This document shows, in pieces, positions 19,423-28,469 of a stretch of DNA of 64,000 bases (position 1 is the first letter of the stretch; each line of letters begins with the position of its first letter). The notes beneath the pieces are model-generated. The model did no database searches. It was not told the DNA's origin and was given only the letters and a program-made list of their open reading frames with translations. A program made the position numbers and the translations under genes. The DNA comes from Acidovorax sp. DW039 (GTDB taxonomy: Bacteria > Pseudomonadota > Gammaproteobacteria > Burkholderiales > Burkholderiaceae_C), in the NCBI RefSeq assembly GCF_037101375.1, contig NZ_AP029020.1:186001-250000 (forward strand), in the 5' to 3' direction.

Positions 19423-20511
19423 ATGATTCCCGCATTCCGCATCGCCGTCCTGCCCGGAGACGGCATCGGCAAAGAAGTGATGCCCGAAGGCCTGCGCGCC
19501 ATCCAGGCCGCAGCCGCCCGCTTCGGCCTGGATCTGCAACTGCACGAGTTTGAGTGGGCCAGCTGCGACTACTACGCCGCCCACGGAAAAATGATGCCCG
19601 ACGACTGGAAGGCCCAGCTTTCAGGCATGGACGCCATCTTCTTCGGCGCAGTGGGCTGGCCCGCCACCGTGCCTGACCACGTGTCTCTCTGGGGTTCGCT
19701 GCTCAAGTTCCGCCGCGAGTTTGACCAGTACATCAACCTGCGCCCCGTGCGCCTGTTTGAAGGCGTGCCTTGCCCCCTGGCGGGCCGCAAGCCCGGCGAC
19801 ATTGACTACTACGTGGTGCGCGAGAACACCGAGGGCGAATACACATCGCTCGGCGGCGTGATGTACGAAGGCACGGACCGTGAAATCGTCATCCAGGAAT
19901 CGGTCTACTCGCGCCACGGCGCCAACCGCCTTCTGAAGTTCGCCTTCGACCTGGCCCAAAGCCGTCCCAAAAAGCACGTCACCCTGGCCACCAAGAGCAA
20001 CGGCATCGCCATCAGCATGCCCTGGTGGGACAAACGCGCTGACGACGTGGCCAAAGACTACCCAGAGATCACCCTGGACAAACAGCACATCGACATCCTG
20101 ACAGCCCGCTTTGTGCTGCAGCCCGGCCGCTTTGACGTGGTGGCCGCCACCAACCTGTTTGGCGACATCCTCTCGGACCTGGGCCCCGCCACCACCGGCA
20201 CCATTGGCCTGGCCCCCTCGGCCAACCTCAACCCCGAGCGCACCTTCCCCAGCCTGTTCGAGCCCGTGCACGGCTCTGCACCCGACATCTATGGCAAGAA
20301 CATCGCCAATCCGATTGCGATGATCTGGTCCGGCGCGCTGATGCTGGACTTCCTCACGCAAGGCCAGGGCGCTGGCCGTCAGGCCCACGATGCGATCGTG
20401 AGCGCCATCGAGGAAGTCATCAAGAGCGGCCCCCACACGCCAGACCTGGGCGGTACGGCCAACACCACGCAGGTGGGTGAGGCCATTGCCGCACGCATTG
20501 CCCAGGGCTGA
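19423..20511 (+). CDS. Tartrate/D-malate dehydrogenase (isocitrate/isopropylmalate dehydrogenase family)
   Basis: 362 residues. It starts with IAVLPGDGIGKEVMPEGLRA and has the family metal/NAD motif NLFGDILSDLGPATTGTIGL and HGSAPDIYGKNIANP. The pattern fits TtuC/DmlA enzymes, which oxidatively decarboxylate tartrate or D-malate using NAD. In this cluster it may process a 2-hydroxy dicarboxylic product. It follows the ABC ATPase by 32 bp with an AGAGGA ribosome site, so it belongs to the same transcription unit. Confidence 0.88.
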   Translation: MIPAFRIAVLPGDGIGKEVMPEGLRAIQAAAARFGLDLQLHEFEWASCDYYAAHGKMMPDDWKAQLSGMDAIFFGAVGWPATVPDHVSLWGSLLKFRREFDQYINLRPVRLFEGVPCPLAGRKPGDIDYYVVRENTEGEYTSLGGVMYEGTDREIVIQESVYSRHGANRLLKFAFDLAQSRPKKHVTLATKSNGIAISMPWWDKRADDVAKDYPEITLDKQHIDILTARFVLQPGRFDVVAATNLFGDILSDLGPATTGTIGLAPSANLNPERTFPSLFEPVHGSAPDIYGKNIANPIAMIWSGALMLDFLTQGQGAGRQAHDAIVSAIEEVIKSGPHTPDLGGTANTTQVGEAIAARIAQG

Positions 20512-20520
20512 GATCTAGTT

Positions 20521-20580
20521 ACTCCTAAAACCATAGCTGCTAGCGCTTAATGGATAAGCGCTAGAGCCTCATTTCATTCA
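20521..20580. repeat. Hairpin-forming intergenic repeat, Comamonadaceae type
   Basis: A perfect 10-bp stem lies at 20540-20549 and 20555-20564 (CTAGCGCTTA and its complement) around the loop ATGGA, flanked by ACTCCTAAAACCATAGCTG and GAGCCTCATTTCATTC. From memory, sequences of this form (ATAGCTGCTAGCGCTT ... AAGCGCTAGAG) recur between genes of Acidovorax and relatives. It may attenuate transcription between the tartrate dehydrogenase and gabD-like genes. It has no strong T-tract. Confidence 0.7.
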
Positions 20581-20585
20581 AACCC

Positions 20586-22073
20586 ATGTCCGCCACTCCT
20601 TCCCTGCCTCTGCCCTTGGCCCGCCCCGATCTCGTCCGCAGCGCCAACTTCATTGCGGGCCAGTGGGCGGCGTTTACCGGCCCCCGCCTGGATGTGACCA
20701 ACCCGGCCACTGGCGCAGTCATCACCTCCGTGCCCGACTCCGGCGCTCCCGAGGCTTTAGCCGCGCTCAATGCAGCCCATGCCGCCTTTCCCACCTGGCG
20801 CAAAGTCCCCGCCAAGCAACGCGCCGCCATCATCAAGCGCTGGAACGATCTGGTGCTGGCCCATCAGGATGACCTGGGCGCATTGATCTCGCTGGAGCAA
20901 GGCAAGCCCCTGGCCGAAGGCAAGGGCGAGGTGGCCTATGCCGCCAGCTACATCGAATGGTTTGGCGAAGAGGCCACGCGCATGAACGGTGAGGTGATTC
21001 CCGCCCCCGTGCCGGGCCGCCGCATGTTTGCGCTGAAGGAGCCTGTGGGTGTGGTCGCCGCCATCACGCCCTGGAACTTCCCCGCCGCGATGATCGCCCG
21101 CAAGATCGCCCCCGCCCTGGCCGCAGGCTGCACTGTGGTGTGCAAGCCTGCCGAAGACACGCCGCTGACTTCGTTGGCCCTGGTGCAGTTGGCCCATGAA
21201 GCAGGTGTGCCCGCAGGCGTTTTGAACATCGTTACCGCCTCACGCCAGAACACGCCCGCCGTGGTGGACGTGTGGCTGGATGACAGCCGCGTGCGCAAGA
21301 TCACCTTCACAGGCTCCACCCCCGTGGGCAAGCACCTGGCGCGCCGCGGTGCGGACACGCTCAAGAAGCTGTCGCTGGAGCTGGGCGGCAACGCGCCTTT
21401 CATCGTGTTTGAGGATGCCGATGTGGACGCTGCCGTGCAGGGCTTCATGGCCGCCAAGTTCCGTAACGGTGGGCAGACCTGCGTGTGCCCCAACCGGGTG
21501 TTTGTGCACCGCAGCGTGTTCGATGCCTTTGCCACCAAGCTCACCGCTGCCGTGGCCGCCTTAAAGGTAGGCCCGGCCAGTGACCCGGCCTCGCAGATTG
21601 GCCCCATGATCAATGACCGTGCGGTGGAGAAGATTGAGCGGCACGTCAACGACGCCGTGGCGCGGGGGGCCAAGGTGCTCACGGGCGGCCAGCGCCTGGC
21701 CCACCTGGGCCCCAACTACTACGCGCCCACCGTACTCAGCGGCGCGGACGCCACCATGGCCTGCGCCTGCGAAGAGACCTTTGGCCCGGTGGCACCGCTC
21801 ACGGTGTTTGACGACGAGGCCGAGGTGATCGCCGCGGCCAACGACACACCGTTCGGGCTGGCCGCCTACTTCTACAGCCAGAACGTGCGCCGCATCTGGC
21901 GCGTGGCCGATGCATTGGAAACCGGCATTGTCGGCATCAACGAAGGGGCGCTGGCCGCAGAGGCCGCGCCGTTCGGGGGGGTGAAGGAATCAGGCTATGG
22001 CCGCGAGGGCTCGACCCATGGCCTGGACGACTACCTGCACACCAAGTATGTTTGCCAGGGGCAGCTGGATTGA
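20586..22073 (+). CDS. gabD: NAD(P)-dependent succinate-semialdehyde dehydrogenase-like aldehyde dehydrogenase
   Basis: 495 residues. The catalytic glutamate lies in LSLELGGNAPFI and the cysteine in RNGGQTCVCPNRVFV. The LELGGNAPF plus CPNR pattern is characteristic of GabD. It would oxidise succinate semialdehyde (or glutarate semialdehyde) from omega-aminotransferase action to succinate, entering the TCA cycle. Last gene of the plus-strand catabolic block, separated from the preceding gene by the hairpin repeat. Confidence 0.88.
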   Translation: MSATPSLPLPLARPDLVRSANFIAGQWAAFTGPRLDVTNPATGAVITSVPDSGAPEALAALNAAHAAFPTWRKVPAKQRAAIIKRWNDLVLAHQDDLGALISLEQGKPLAEGKGEVAYAASYIEWFGEEATRMNGEVIPAPVPGRRMFALKEPVGVVAAITPWNFPAAMIARKIAPALAAGCTVVCKPAEDTPLTSLALVQLAHEAGVPAGVLNIVTASRQNTPAVVDVWLDDSRVRKITFTGSTPVGKHLARRGADTLKKLSLELGGNAPFIVFEDADVDAAVQGFMAAKFRNGGQTCVCPNRVFVHRSVFDAFATKLTAAVAALKVGPASDPASQIGPMINDRAVEKIERHVNDAVARGAKVLTGGQRLAHLGPNYYAPTVLSGADATMACACEETFGPVAPLTVFDDEAEVIAAANDTPFGLAAYFYSQNVRRIWRVADALETGIVGINEGALAAEAAPFGGVKESGYGREGSTHGLDDYLHTKYVCQGQLD

Positions 22074-22252
22074 GATTGAAATCGTTGCTTGGACCAGCTG
22101 GGTAAAGCCGCTAGCTTGAAAGTGTCCCGTGCTCAAATAGAGAAGATCCGTACACGGTTAATTTTTTCGGTGCTTCTTCATGGCAGATGCCACTGTTGAT
22201 GTGAAAGATAGGACTATGAAGTTGAGTGCTTTTTGTTTTGTCCTCGTAGATT

Positions 22253-23647
22253 TTATGGATTCGTATCAATCGATATTGATCCGCCAATCAAATCTATAGC
22301 CTTGATGTTGCGTGGAGGTACACCTACAGGTAATTGACTTAATTCCCGATTGAGGGGCAGCAACGAAGGGGTTTCTGTTGAGATGATATCGCGTGCATCA
22401 GGTCGAACGTAATGTATCCATCCGGCATCAGACAAGCATTGAAGCAATTGATTAATCTGACCTGGCTGATTTTTGTATCTCGCCAACTGAGTCAATTCGG
22501 CATAAGTCATTGGCCCATTTTTTAGTGCCAAAAGTAGGGGGTGGATGAGCTCCATCGGTATTTCTAGTGGGCCAATCCTTGTGCTTATGCGTAGACTTTT
22601 GTTAGAACAGTAATCTTGATTTGGAAAGTTTTGCAGTAAACAAACTCGTTGACTCAGGAGATTTTTTCGATGAATTTCCGGCGGAAGAAGATTATTCTCA
22701 GATGGATTGTTTCTTTGAAATAGATCACGTCGTTGAGATTGGTTTCGTACAATGTCTTTGAACGTTTCCTGTGTGGCAATTGATGCACCTTGATTTTTCA
22801 GTTCTTCTAATAGGGGTTGGCATTTTTGTGGAACGGATGCAGCGTCTATGTTTTCGATACGAGCAGCGCTGCCTGCATAACTGCAATCAATGGCTTCGAA
22901 TTCGGCTATAACATCAGCACAGTGCAAAGATTCCCAATGCGGAGAGATCGACTCGTGCGCTGTGTAATTGATATCCAGACCTGCCAAGTGGAGTATTTCT
23001 TGGGCTACGCGAGGTTGTTCCCGTAAGTAGCCCGCTCCAGCCCTGGTGAGTTGATCTATCAGTCCCACTGCATACTCAGTTCTCTGGACGCAATCCCCCC
23101 CCTGGAGACTAGCTACCTGAGACATCAGTTTGTATGCGGACGCAGCACTTGCGCTACCAGGTTGGCTCGCGTAGGACAGATACAAAATTCCTCCAGGTTT
23201 AAGAAGCGCGTGGACGATTGCGTGAACGGATTTGCGAGTTGCCCGGCTCACCCATGAATACACGCCGTGGCTCACTATGAAATCGTAGGCTGGAGCGGAA
23301 TGTTGTGAAGCGCTGAGGGCTTGTTCGAAGGTCTCACAATGAAATTCGACATTAGTCACGCCCGCCAATTGCGCAAGCGCCCTGGCTTGTTCGATGGCGT
23401 TAGGGTTTGCATCGATGGCTACGAAGTGTCCCAAAGGATTTGTCGCAGCCGCTACTACTGCACTAATCCCATTTCCGCAGCCCAGCTCTAACCAGCGGTA
23501 GGAGCTTTGAAGGCTTGGTGCTGCTCGTCCCAACGCTATCAAGGTACTTTGTATCCACACCGGCATGATCTCTCGGTGGAAATGTGCCGGGTAAACGCTT
23601 TCATTGATATAGCCCTTTGCTCGGGCTGCGTGGATGGTTGCAATCAT
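22253..23647 (-). CDS. Class I SAM-dependent methyltransferase with methyltransferase regulatory domain
   Basis: 464 residues. Motif I is WLELGCGNGIS near residue 52, with an acidic strand end (VAIDANP) and the motif IV region DFIVSHGVYSWV. The C-terminal half matches the fold class annotated as methyltransferase regulatory domain (PF10119), with a terminal winged-helix-like stretch. Its target is unknown. The base composition is more AT-rich than the catabolic block to its left, suggesting separate origin. It lies downstream of the iron receptor on the same strand (257-bp gap), so read-through under iron limitation is possible. Confidence 0.82.
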   Translation of the reverse strand: MIATIHAARAKGYINESVYPAHFHREIMPVWIQSTLIALGRAAPSLQSSYRWLELGCGNGISAVVAAATNPLGHFVAIDANPNAIEQARALAQLAGVTNVEFHCETFEQALSASQHSAPAYDFIVSHGVYSWVSRATRKSVHAIVHALLKPGGILYLSYASQPGSASAASAYKLMSQVASLQGGDCVQRTEYAVGLIDQLTRAGAGYLREQPRVAQEILHLAGLDINYTAHESISPHWESLHCADVIAEFEAIDCSYAGSAARIENIDAASVPQKCQPLLEELKNQGASIATQETFKDIVRNQSQRRDLFQRNNPSENNLLPPEIHRKNLLSQRVCLLQNFPNQDYCSNKSLRISTRIGPLEIPMELIHPLLLALKNGPMTYAELTQLARYKNQPGQINQLLQCLSDAGWIHYVRPDARDIISTETPSLLPLNRELSQLPVGVPPRNIKAIDLIGGSISIDTNP

Positions 23648-23904
23648 GGATTACAGAGGATCGAAGTGAAACACCTGCCACGCGAGTGCGGCAGGCATTC
23701 AAAAATGCAGGATTTCGCCATCAATTGGGGCTGGCTTGTGGCACTGTGGCGGACTAGGGATCCTCTGCCCAAATCGACTTGGCAAAGTGTGTGCAGCGGA
23801 TCGGGATGGGCTGCTGGACGCAAACCTCGCAGCCTGCCCGAGGCGCCAGATACACACGGCGCGGTGTGACCTGTGCAGAAGGCCATAGAGGCCTGTAAAG
23901 AGCC

Positions 23905-26148
23905 TTAGAACGAGGCGGTATAACTCACGTACACAGCGCGTCCGGGCTCGTTGTACGTGGCCGCTCCTGCATTGCCTGTGCTGTTGGAAATGCGGGTAAT
24001 CTTCCGGTCAAACAGATTGGTGATGCCAAAGGCAACACGGTTGTTTTTGTTGATCTCGTAATTAGCACTGACGCCGTACATGGCATATGAACCGACCTCA
24101 GATAGCGCCACACCACTCGCACCGCCGCTCTGATTGATGTTCGTGCTGGTGCGAGGTTTTTGGCGGCCATAGAACGTCGCCGTCAGCTGGGAAGACCACT
24201 GAGGTGAAATACGCCAGTCAAGCGTGCTATTGACGGTGTATTTAGGAACGATAGATATAGGCTGATGGTAGGTCTTATCTTTGTTGCTGAACATTATCGT
24301 GAAGTTATTCAGCATTTTGAGCTTTTGACCTGACTCACCCAGGATAGGAATGTTGAAATTACCTTCTAAGCCGTGCACGATCGCCGGACCGGAGTTAAAC
24401 CACTGGGTAACCCAGTAGCCCGTGACAGGGTCAAGCGCCAAAGCGGATGATTCTCGCGTGGTGGTTATCTTATTTTTGTAATCGTTGCGGAAATAGCTAA
24501 GAGTGGCATCCCAACCGGTTTGGTTCTTCCACGCCACACCGATTTCTTTGTTCAGGCTGACCTCTGGTTGGAGATTTGAGTTACCCTGAATTTGGCAAGG
24601 GCCTTGACCGGTAGGGCATCCATTCCCCATACTTTGATAGTAGTAGTACGGGTTTGTTTGATAAACGCTGGGAGTTTTGAAAGCACGTGCTACGCCACCC
24701 TTGAGCGTCCATTCCGGGGAAAGCTCGTACACAGCATTTAAGCTCGGACTCCAGTTGTCACCAAATTGGTCACTGTGATCCAGTCGCATGCCGGGTGTCA
24801 ATACCAGAGAAGGCCCAACAGCAATATTGTCCTCCACATAAGCAGCGACGGTTCGCGCTTTCATCTTTCGGTAAATCGCCGCATTAGCTACTCCATTAAG
24901 TACCGAGCGCTCCACCGAGCTGGGATCATTCAGACTTTGGTCGCGGAACTCAAAGCCTGAAGTCAGCACCTGATTCAAACCACCTAGCTTGAGCGGAGTG
25001 TGCAGTTCTGCCTGCAGGAAATAGTTTTCCAATACAGACACAGGGTTGTTCCCGGATACGCTGCCGGCGTTTGCGTTGGTCGTTTGGCAATTGCCGTCTG
25101 AGCCACCTGCAGTGCCCTTATAGCAATTGGCTGTACGGGTGTTTTCGTATTGGAGAATGACACGAGAATCTCCCAACTCACCCCATTTGGCCTTGTGCGT
25201 AACCGATGCGGTTTGTCTATAAACCCTGCGAACCTCTGAGCCGAGCAACTCTGGAAGGTAAGCAGTTCCAGTCAGTGTTTCTCCGGAGTAAATATTTCCC
25301 TGCCTGCTGAACCCCGCATCAAAGATCAGCTGTTGGTCGGGTGTGAGCTGCCACTGGAGTTGCCCGTTGATATCTCGGTTGCGCGTGCCTTCTCGACCTG
25401 CAGCGAGGAACGTACCAGCATCGTTGGTATTTGTGGTGGTAGGTTCCGCTTCGGTTTTGGCAACGTTGCCATAGAGCCGAAATGCCAAATGCTCACCCAA
25501 CGGGCCTGAAAGGTTAAATCCAAGGCGCTGTGTGTCCCCACCTCCCTTCACATCACTGGCATAGGCAGTGACTGAGCCGGAAAGCTTTTTTTGGTCTGGT
25601 TTTTTAGTGATGATGTTAACGACACCACCGGCAGCCCCAGATCCATAACGAGCCGCAGCAGGGCCGCGAATAACTTCAATCCGTTCAATTTGGTCTACGG
25701 GAACCCAGTTGGAGTCCCCATGTGTATCCCGTTCGCCAGTGGCGCGAATCGCGGAGCCTTCACGCGATGCCACAGGCTTACCATCAACCAATATCAGCGT
25801 ATTTTCTGGTCCCATGCCACGGAGATCGATCTGGCGTTGATTGCCGTAGCTGCCAGAAGAGCTATTACCGGTCAAATTGACACCAGGCATCGTGCGAATG
25901 AGCTCGGACAGATCGTTGGCAGGAGGACGACGTGCAAGATCCTCTGCGGTGATGATGGACGTGCCCAGAGCTTGGCGAGCTTCGTCTTCGGCAGTCCCCA
26001 GAACTCGTACTTCGGACATCGTTGCCTCCACCGCCGAAGACAGATTGGATGCAGTTTGAGCCATGACAACACTTTGCGCGGCCAACGCAACAGCAGTGAC
26101 GGCAAATCGAACTGGGGTTTGGTAGCGACCAAAGGATGTAGCACGCAT
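23905..26148 (-). CDS. TonB-dependent ferric siderophore receptor, FepA/PfeA type
   Basis: 747 residues from the ATG at 26148 (a TTG four codons earlier is inside the Fur-like palindrome). A signal peptide ends near VVMAQTAS. The plug domain carries the FepA-family pattern QIDLRGMGPENTLILVDGKP and IERIEVIRGPAAARYGSGAA. The 22-strand barrel ends with an aromatic residue (VSYTASF). Cysteine pairs lie in extracellular loops. It should import a ferric catecholate-type siderophore across the outer membrane. The locus is flanked by a Fur-like palindrome, and a divergent inner-membrane iron operon starts 350 bp away. Confidence 0.92.
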   Translation of the reverse strand: MRATSFGRYQTPVRFAVTAVALAAQSVVMAQTASNLSSAVEATMSEVRVLGTAEDEARQALGTSIITAEDLARRPPANDLSELIRTMPGVNLTGNSSSGSYGNQRQIDLRGMGPENTLILVDGKPVASREGSAIRATGERDTHGDSNWVPVDQIERIEVIRGPAAARYGSGAAGGVVNIITKKPDQKKLSGSVTAYASDVKGGGDTQRLGFNLSGPLGEHLAFRLYGNVAKTEAEPTTTNTNDAGTFLAAGREGTRNRDINGQLQWQLTPDQQLIFDAGFSRQGNIYSGETLTGTAYLPELLGSEVRRVYRQTASVTHKAKWGELGDSRVILQYENTRTANCYKGTAGGSDGNCQTTNANAGSVSGNNPVSVLENYFLQAELHTPLKLGGLNQVLTSGFEFRDQSLNDPSSVERSVLNGVANAAIYRKMKARTVAAYVEDNIAVGPSLVLTPGMRLDHSDQFGDNWSPSLNAVYELSPEWTLKGGVARAFKTPSVYQTNPYYYYQSMGNGCPTGQGPCQIQGNSNLQPEVSLNKEIGVAWKNQTGWDATLSYFRNDYKNKITTTRESSALALDPVTGYWVTQWFNSGPAIVHGLEGNFNIPILGESGQKLKMLNNFTIMFSNKDKTYHQPISIVPKYTVNSTLDWRISPQWSSQLTATFYGRQKPRTSTNINQSGGASGVALSEVGSYAMYGVSANYEINKNNRVAFGITNLFDRKITRISNSTGNAGAATYNEPGRAVYVSYTASF

Positions 26149-26153
26149 GATTG

Positions 26154-26178
26154 ATTGCAAATGAGAATGATTTGCAAT
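26154..26178. promoter_or_regulatory. Fur box (perfect palindrome) at the siderophore receptor start
   Basis: Nine-base arms ATTGCAAAT and ATTTGCAAT pair perfectly around GAGAATG, and the core AAATGAGAATGATTTGC matches the repeated NAT(A/T)AT logic of Fur boxes. It ends 5 bp upstream of the receptor ATG, so Fur-Fe would block transcription start or early elongation. Confidence 0.75.
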
Positions 26179-26459
26179 ATTTTATTTGCGCGTGCTCTGC
26201 TGTTCAAAAAGGCGGGCAAACTTTACTTTTCGTTTACAGAGGAGAGTGGCGCTGGTTCGCTCGTTCAGGTACGACTCCCTGCGCAAGGTGCTATTTCGGC
26301 TTTGGCTCTCCTGCTTTTGCTGCGCACTGTCGCATGCATCACCTCAGACTGGCAGTGCAATGACTGATTGCTCAATGCATCTTGCACGTCACTGCACCTG
26401 CATTGCTTTGTCAAACTTTACATGGCGTTAAGCAAATTGGAGTCGCTCGAACTTATATT

Positions 26460-26480
26460 AAGAAGCATTCTCATTTAAAA
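26460..26480. promoter_or_regulatory. Second Fur-like box upstream of the DUF3649/PepSY operon
   Basis: The complement reads AAATGAGAATGCTTCTTA, sharing AAATGAGAATG with the box at 26154. It lies about 17 bp before the ATG at 26497 and probably represses the plus-strand operon when iron is plentiful. Confidence 0.62.
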
Positions 26481-26496
26481 ATAGATTGGGAGTTCT

Positions 26497-26820
26497 ATGC
26501 TTCGATTAGCCCTCGCCTTCAAGGTAAGACCCATGGTGGGTTATCGCCTTGTGGTGGCGTTGAGAGTTGTGCTTGCTGTTGTTGGGGGGTACGCCTTGGC
26601 ATCAGCGTTTGCTGCCTGTGCGGGCCTGTTATTGGTTTGGGGTGGGAGCAGCCGTGTGGACGCAGTGCTGTGGAGCACGATGTTGGCATTTTTAGTTCAT
26701 GCCATTGCTGCGTTGTGGGTCTTCGGCTGTCGCAACAGCTTGCGAGCTTTACTCGGAGTTTTTGCGCCTCTTGTGATGATGAGCGCGGCCCTGTTGATGG
26801 TCTATGGAGTGAGGCAATGA
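26497..26820 (+). CDS. DUF3649-type small inner-membrane protein, iron-uptake associated
   Basis: 107 residues with three hydrophobic segments (LRVVLAVVGGYALASAFAA; a LLLVW/LWSTMLAFLVH region; LMMVYG at the end). Length and context (followed by PepSY and DUF3325 genes, divergent from a TonB receptor) match the DUF3649 family of iron-regulated membrane proteins. A GGGAG ribosome site precedes the ATG. The stop overlaps the next start (ATGA). Molecular function is not known. Confidence 0.75.
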   Translation: MLRLALAFKVRPMVGYRLVVALRVVLAVVGGYALASAFAACAGLLLVWGGSSRVDAVLWSTMLAFLVHAIAALWVFGCRNSLRALLGVFAPLVMMSAALLMVYGVRQ

Positions 26821-28469
26821 GGCCCGATGGTAAGGCGGAGGGCCTGAGGCAGTCCATGTCCTGGTTGCACACTTGGAGTGGTTTGGTTCTTGGGTGGTTA
26901 CTCTACGCGGTTTTTTTCACGGGTACGCTGAGCTACTTTGTGGACGAAATCAGCAACTGGATGCGGCCAGAGTTACACAAGTCCGTTCCCAATGAAATGA
27001 CGGCTGAACGGGCGATCAAAGCCATGGAGAAAATTGCTCCAGGTGCAAGCACTTGGACGCTGAACTTGCCGGATGAGCGTCAGACAGCGGTTGAGGCTAG
27101 TTGGCGTATGCCCGGCGCTGCGGTGGGCAGGGGTGGTACACAAAGAGCCTATTTAGACGCTGGTACTGGTGAAAAAATCGAGCCTCGAGAGACTCGGGGT
27201 GGTAGCTTCCTCTATCGTTTTCACTTCGAGTTGTACGCCATGCCTAGGACCTGGGGGCGTTGGATCGTAGGCGTGGCCACTATGTTCATGTTGGTGGCGA
27301 TCATTAGTGGTGTCATCACCCACAAAAAGATATTCACCGAGTTTTTCACATTCCGGCCTCGAAAAGGTCAGCGCTCTTGGCTTGATGCGCACAATGCCAC
27401 GGCAGTTGTAGCGCTGCCTTTTCATCTCGTTATCACCTTCAGTGGATTACTGCTGCTGATGTTCATGTTAATGCCTTCGGGCGTTCATGCTGTCTACCAA
27501 GGCGACACGCAACAGTTCTTTGCGGAAAGTCGTGGTGGACGAGGAGGTGGCGCGCAAGACCGTGAGGGAGGAGGGCGAGCGGGTCGTACTCTAGATGCTG
27601 TAGCGGGTGGGATGCTGACCCCCATTGGCCCTCTTCTGCAAATTGCACAAGCTCAATGGCCGGAGCGTGGCGTAGGCTCGATCGTTGTACAGCAACCGGG
27701 CTCTTCGCGCTCCACCATTGAACTACGTGAGCAAGGAGGGCGAGGCCTGTCTCGTGGGGGCGGTGAGATGCTCGTTTTCGATGGACAAACGGGAGAGGCG
27801 AAGACAGCACAGCAGCCGCGCAAACAATCACCGGCACAGATGGTGTCGGGGGCGATGACGGGAGTGCATATGGGACGTTTCGCCGATCCTTCTGTGCGCT
27901 GGCTGCTGTTTCTCTCGGGGGTCATCGGCACTGTAATGGCCGGCTCGGGCATGGTGCTGTGGGTTGTGAAGCGGCAGCCAGAGCGCCGCAAGTTGGGCAG
28001 AACCCCGAGTGGGCACAGGTTGGTGGAGGTGCTGAATGTGGCTGCCATCGCGGGTCTTTCTGTGGCAACCGCTACATACTTCTGGGCCAATCGCTTGGTT
28101 CCGGTGGGGCTTGAGGGGCGCAGCGACGTGGAAATTAGCTGCTTCTTCTGGGCCTGGGGGGCCTGCTTGATGCACGCTATCGTGCGTCCTCATCGGCAAA
28201 GTTGGCTGGAGCAACTGGGGCTGGCAGCGCTTGCCTTTGCGTTATTGCCGCTTCTGAATGCCTTCACAGGTGGCGTGCCTTTGCCAGTTGCCATGGCACA
28301 AGACCAGTGGAGCATCGCGGGCTTTGATCTGGTCGTGTTGTGTCTGGCCGCCTTGCATGGGTATGCAGCTTGGAAAGTTAGCGCACCCCCAGTGGCTGCA
28401 AGCTCTACGATCGGCAAGGGTGGGCGTCTTCGCCATGCAGTTGTACAAGCAGCGGAGCGACAGTCATGA
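26817..28469 (+). CDS. PepSY-associated TM-helix protein (iron-uptake reductase-like)
   Basis: 550 residues from the ATG at 26817, coupled to the preceding gene by ATGA. The N-terminal membrane segment begins SWLHTWSGLVLGWLLYAVFF, with typical PepSY-TM histidines (WLHTWSG, LYRFHFELY, DAHNATAV). It has several later membrane helices and a periplasmic loop unusually rich in glycine and arginine (about residues 235-330). Members accompany siderophore receptors and are thought to help remove or reduce ferric iron from siderophores; that role is family knowledge. Overlaps the next gene by 4 bp. Confidence 0.85.
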   Translation: MRPDGKAEGLRQSMSWLHTWSGLVLGWLLYAVFFTGTLSYFVDEISNWMRPELHKSVPNEMTAERAIKAMEKIAPGASTWTLNLPDERQTAVEASWRMPGAAVGRGGTQRAYLDAGTGEKIEPRETRGGSFLYRFHFELYAMPRTWGRWIVGVATMFMLVAIISGVITHKKIFTEFFTFRPRKGQRSWLDAHNATAVVALPFHLVITFSGLLLLMFMLMPSGVHAVYQGDTQQFFAESRGGRGGGAQDREGGGRAGRTLDAVAGGMLTPIGPLLQIAQAQWPERGVGSIVVQQPGSSRSTIELREQGGRGLSRGGGEMLVFDGQTGEAKTAQQPRKQSPAQMVSGAMTGVHMGRFADPSVRWLLFLSGVIGTVMAGSGMVLWVVKRQPERRKLGRTPSGHRLVEVLNVAAIAGLSVATATYFWANRLVPVGLEGRSDVEISCFFWAWGACLMHAIVRPHRQSWLEQLGLAALAFALLPLLNAFTGGVPLPVAMAQDQWSIAGFDLVVLCLAALHGYAAWKVSAPPVAASSTIGKGGRLRHAVVQAAERQS

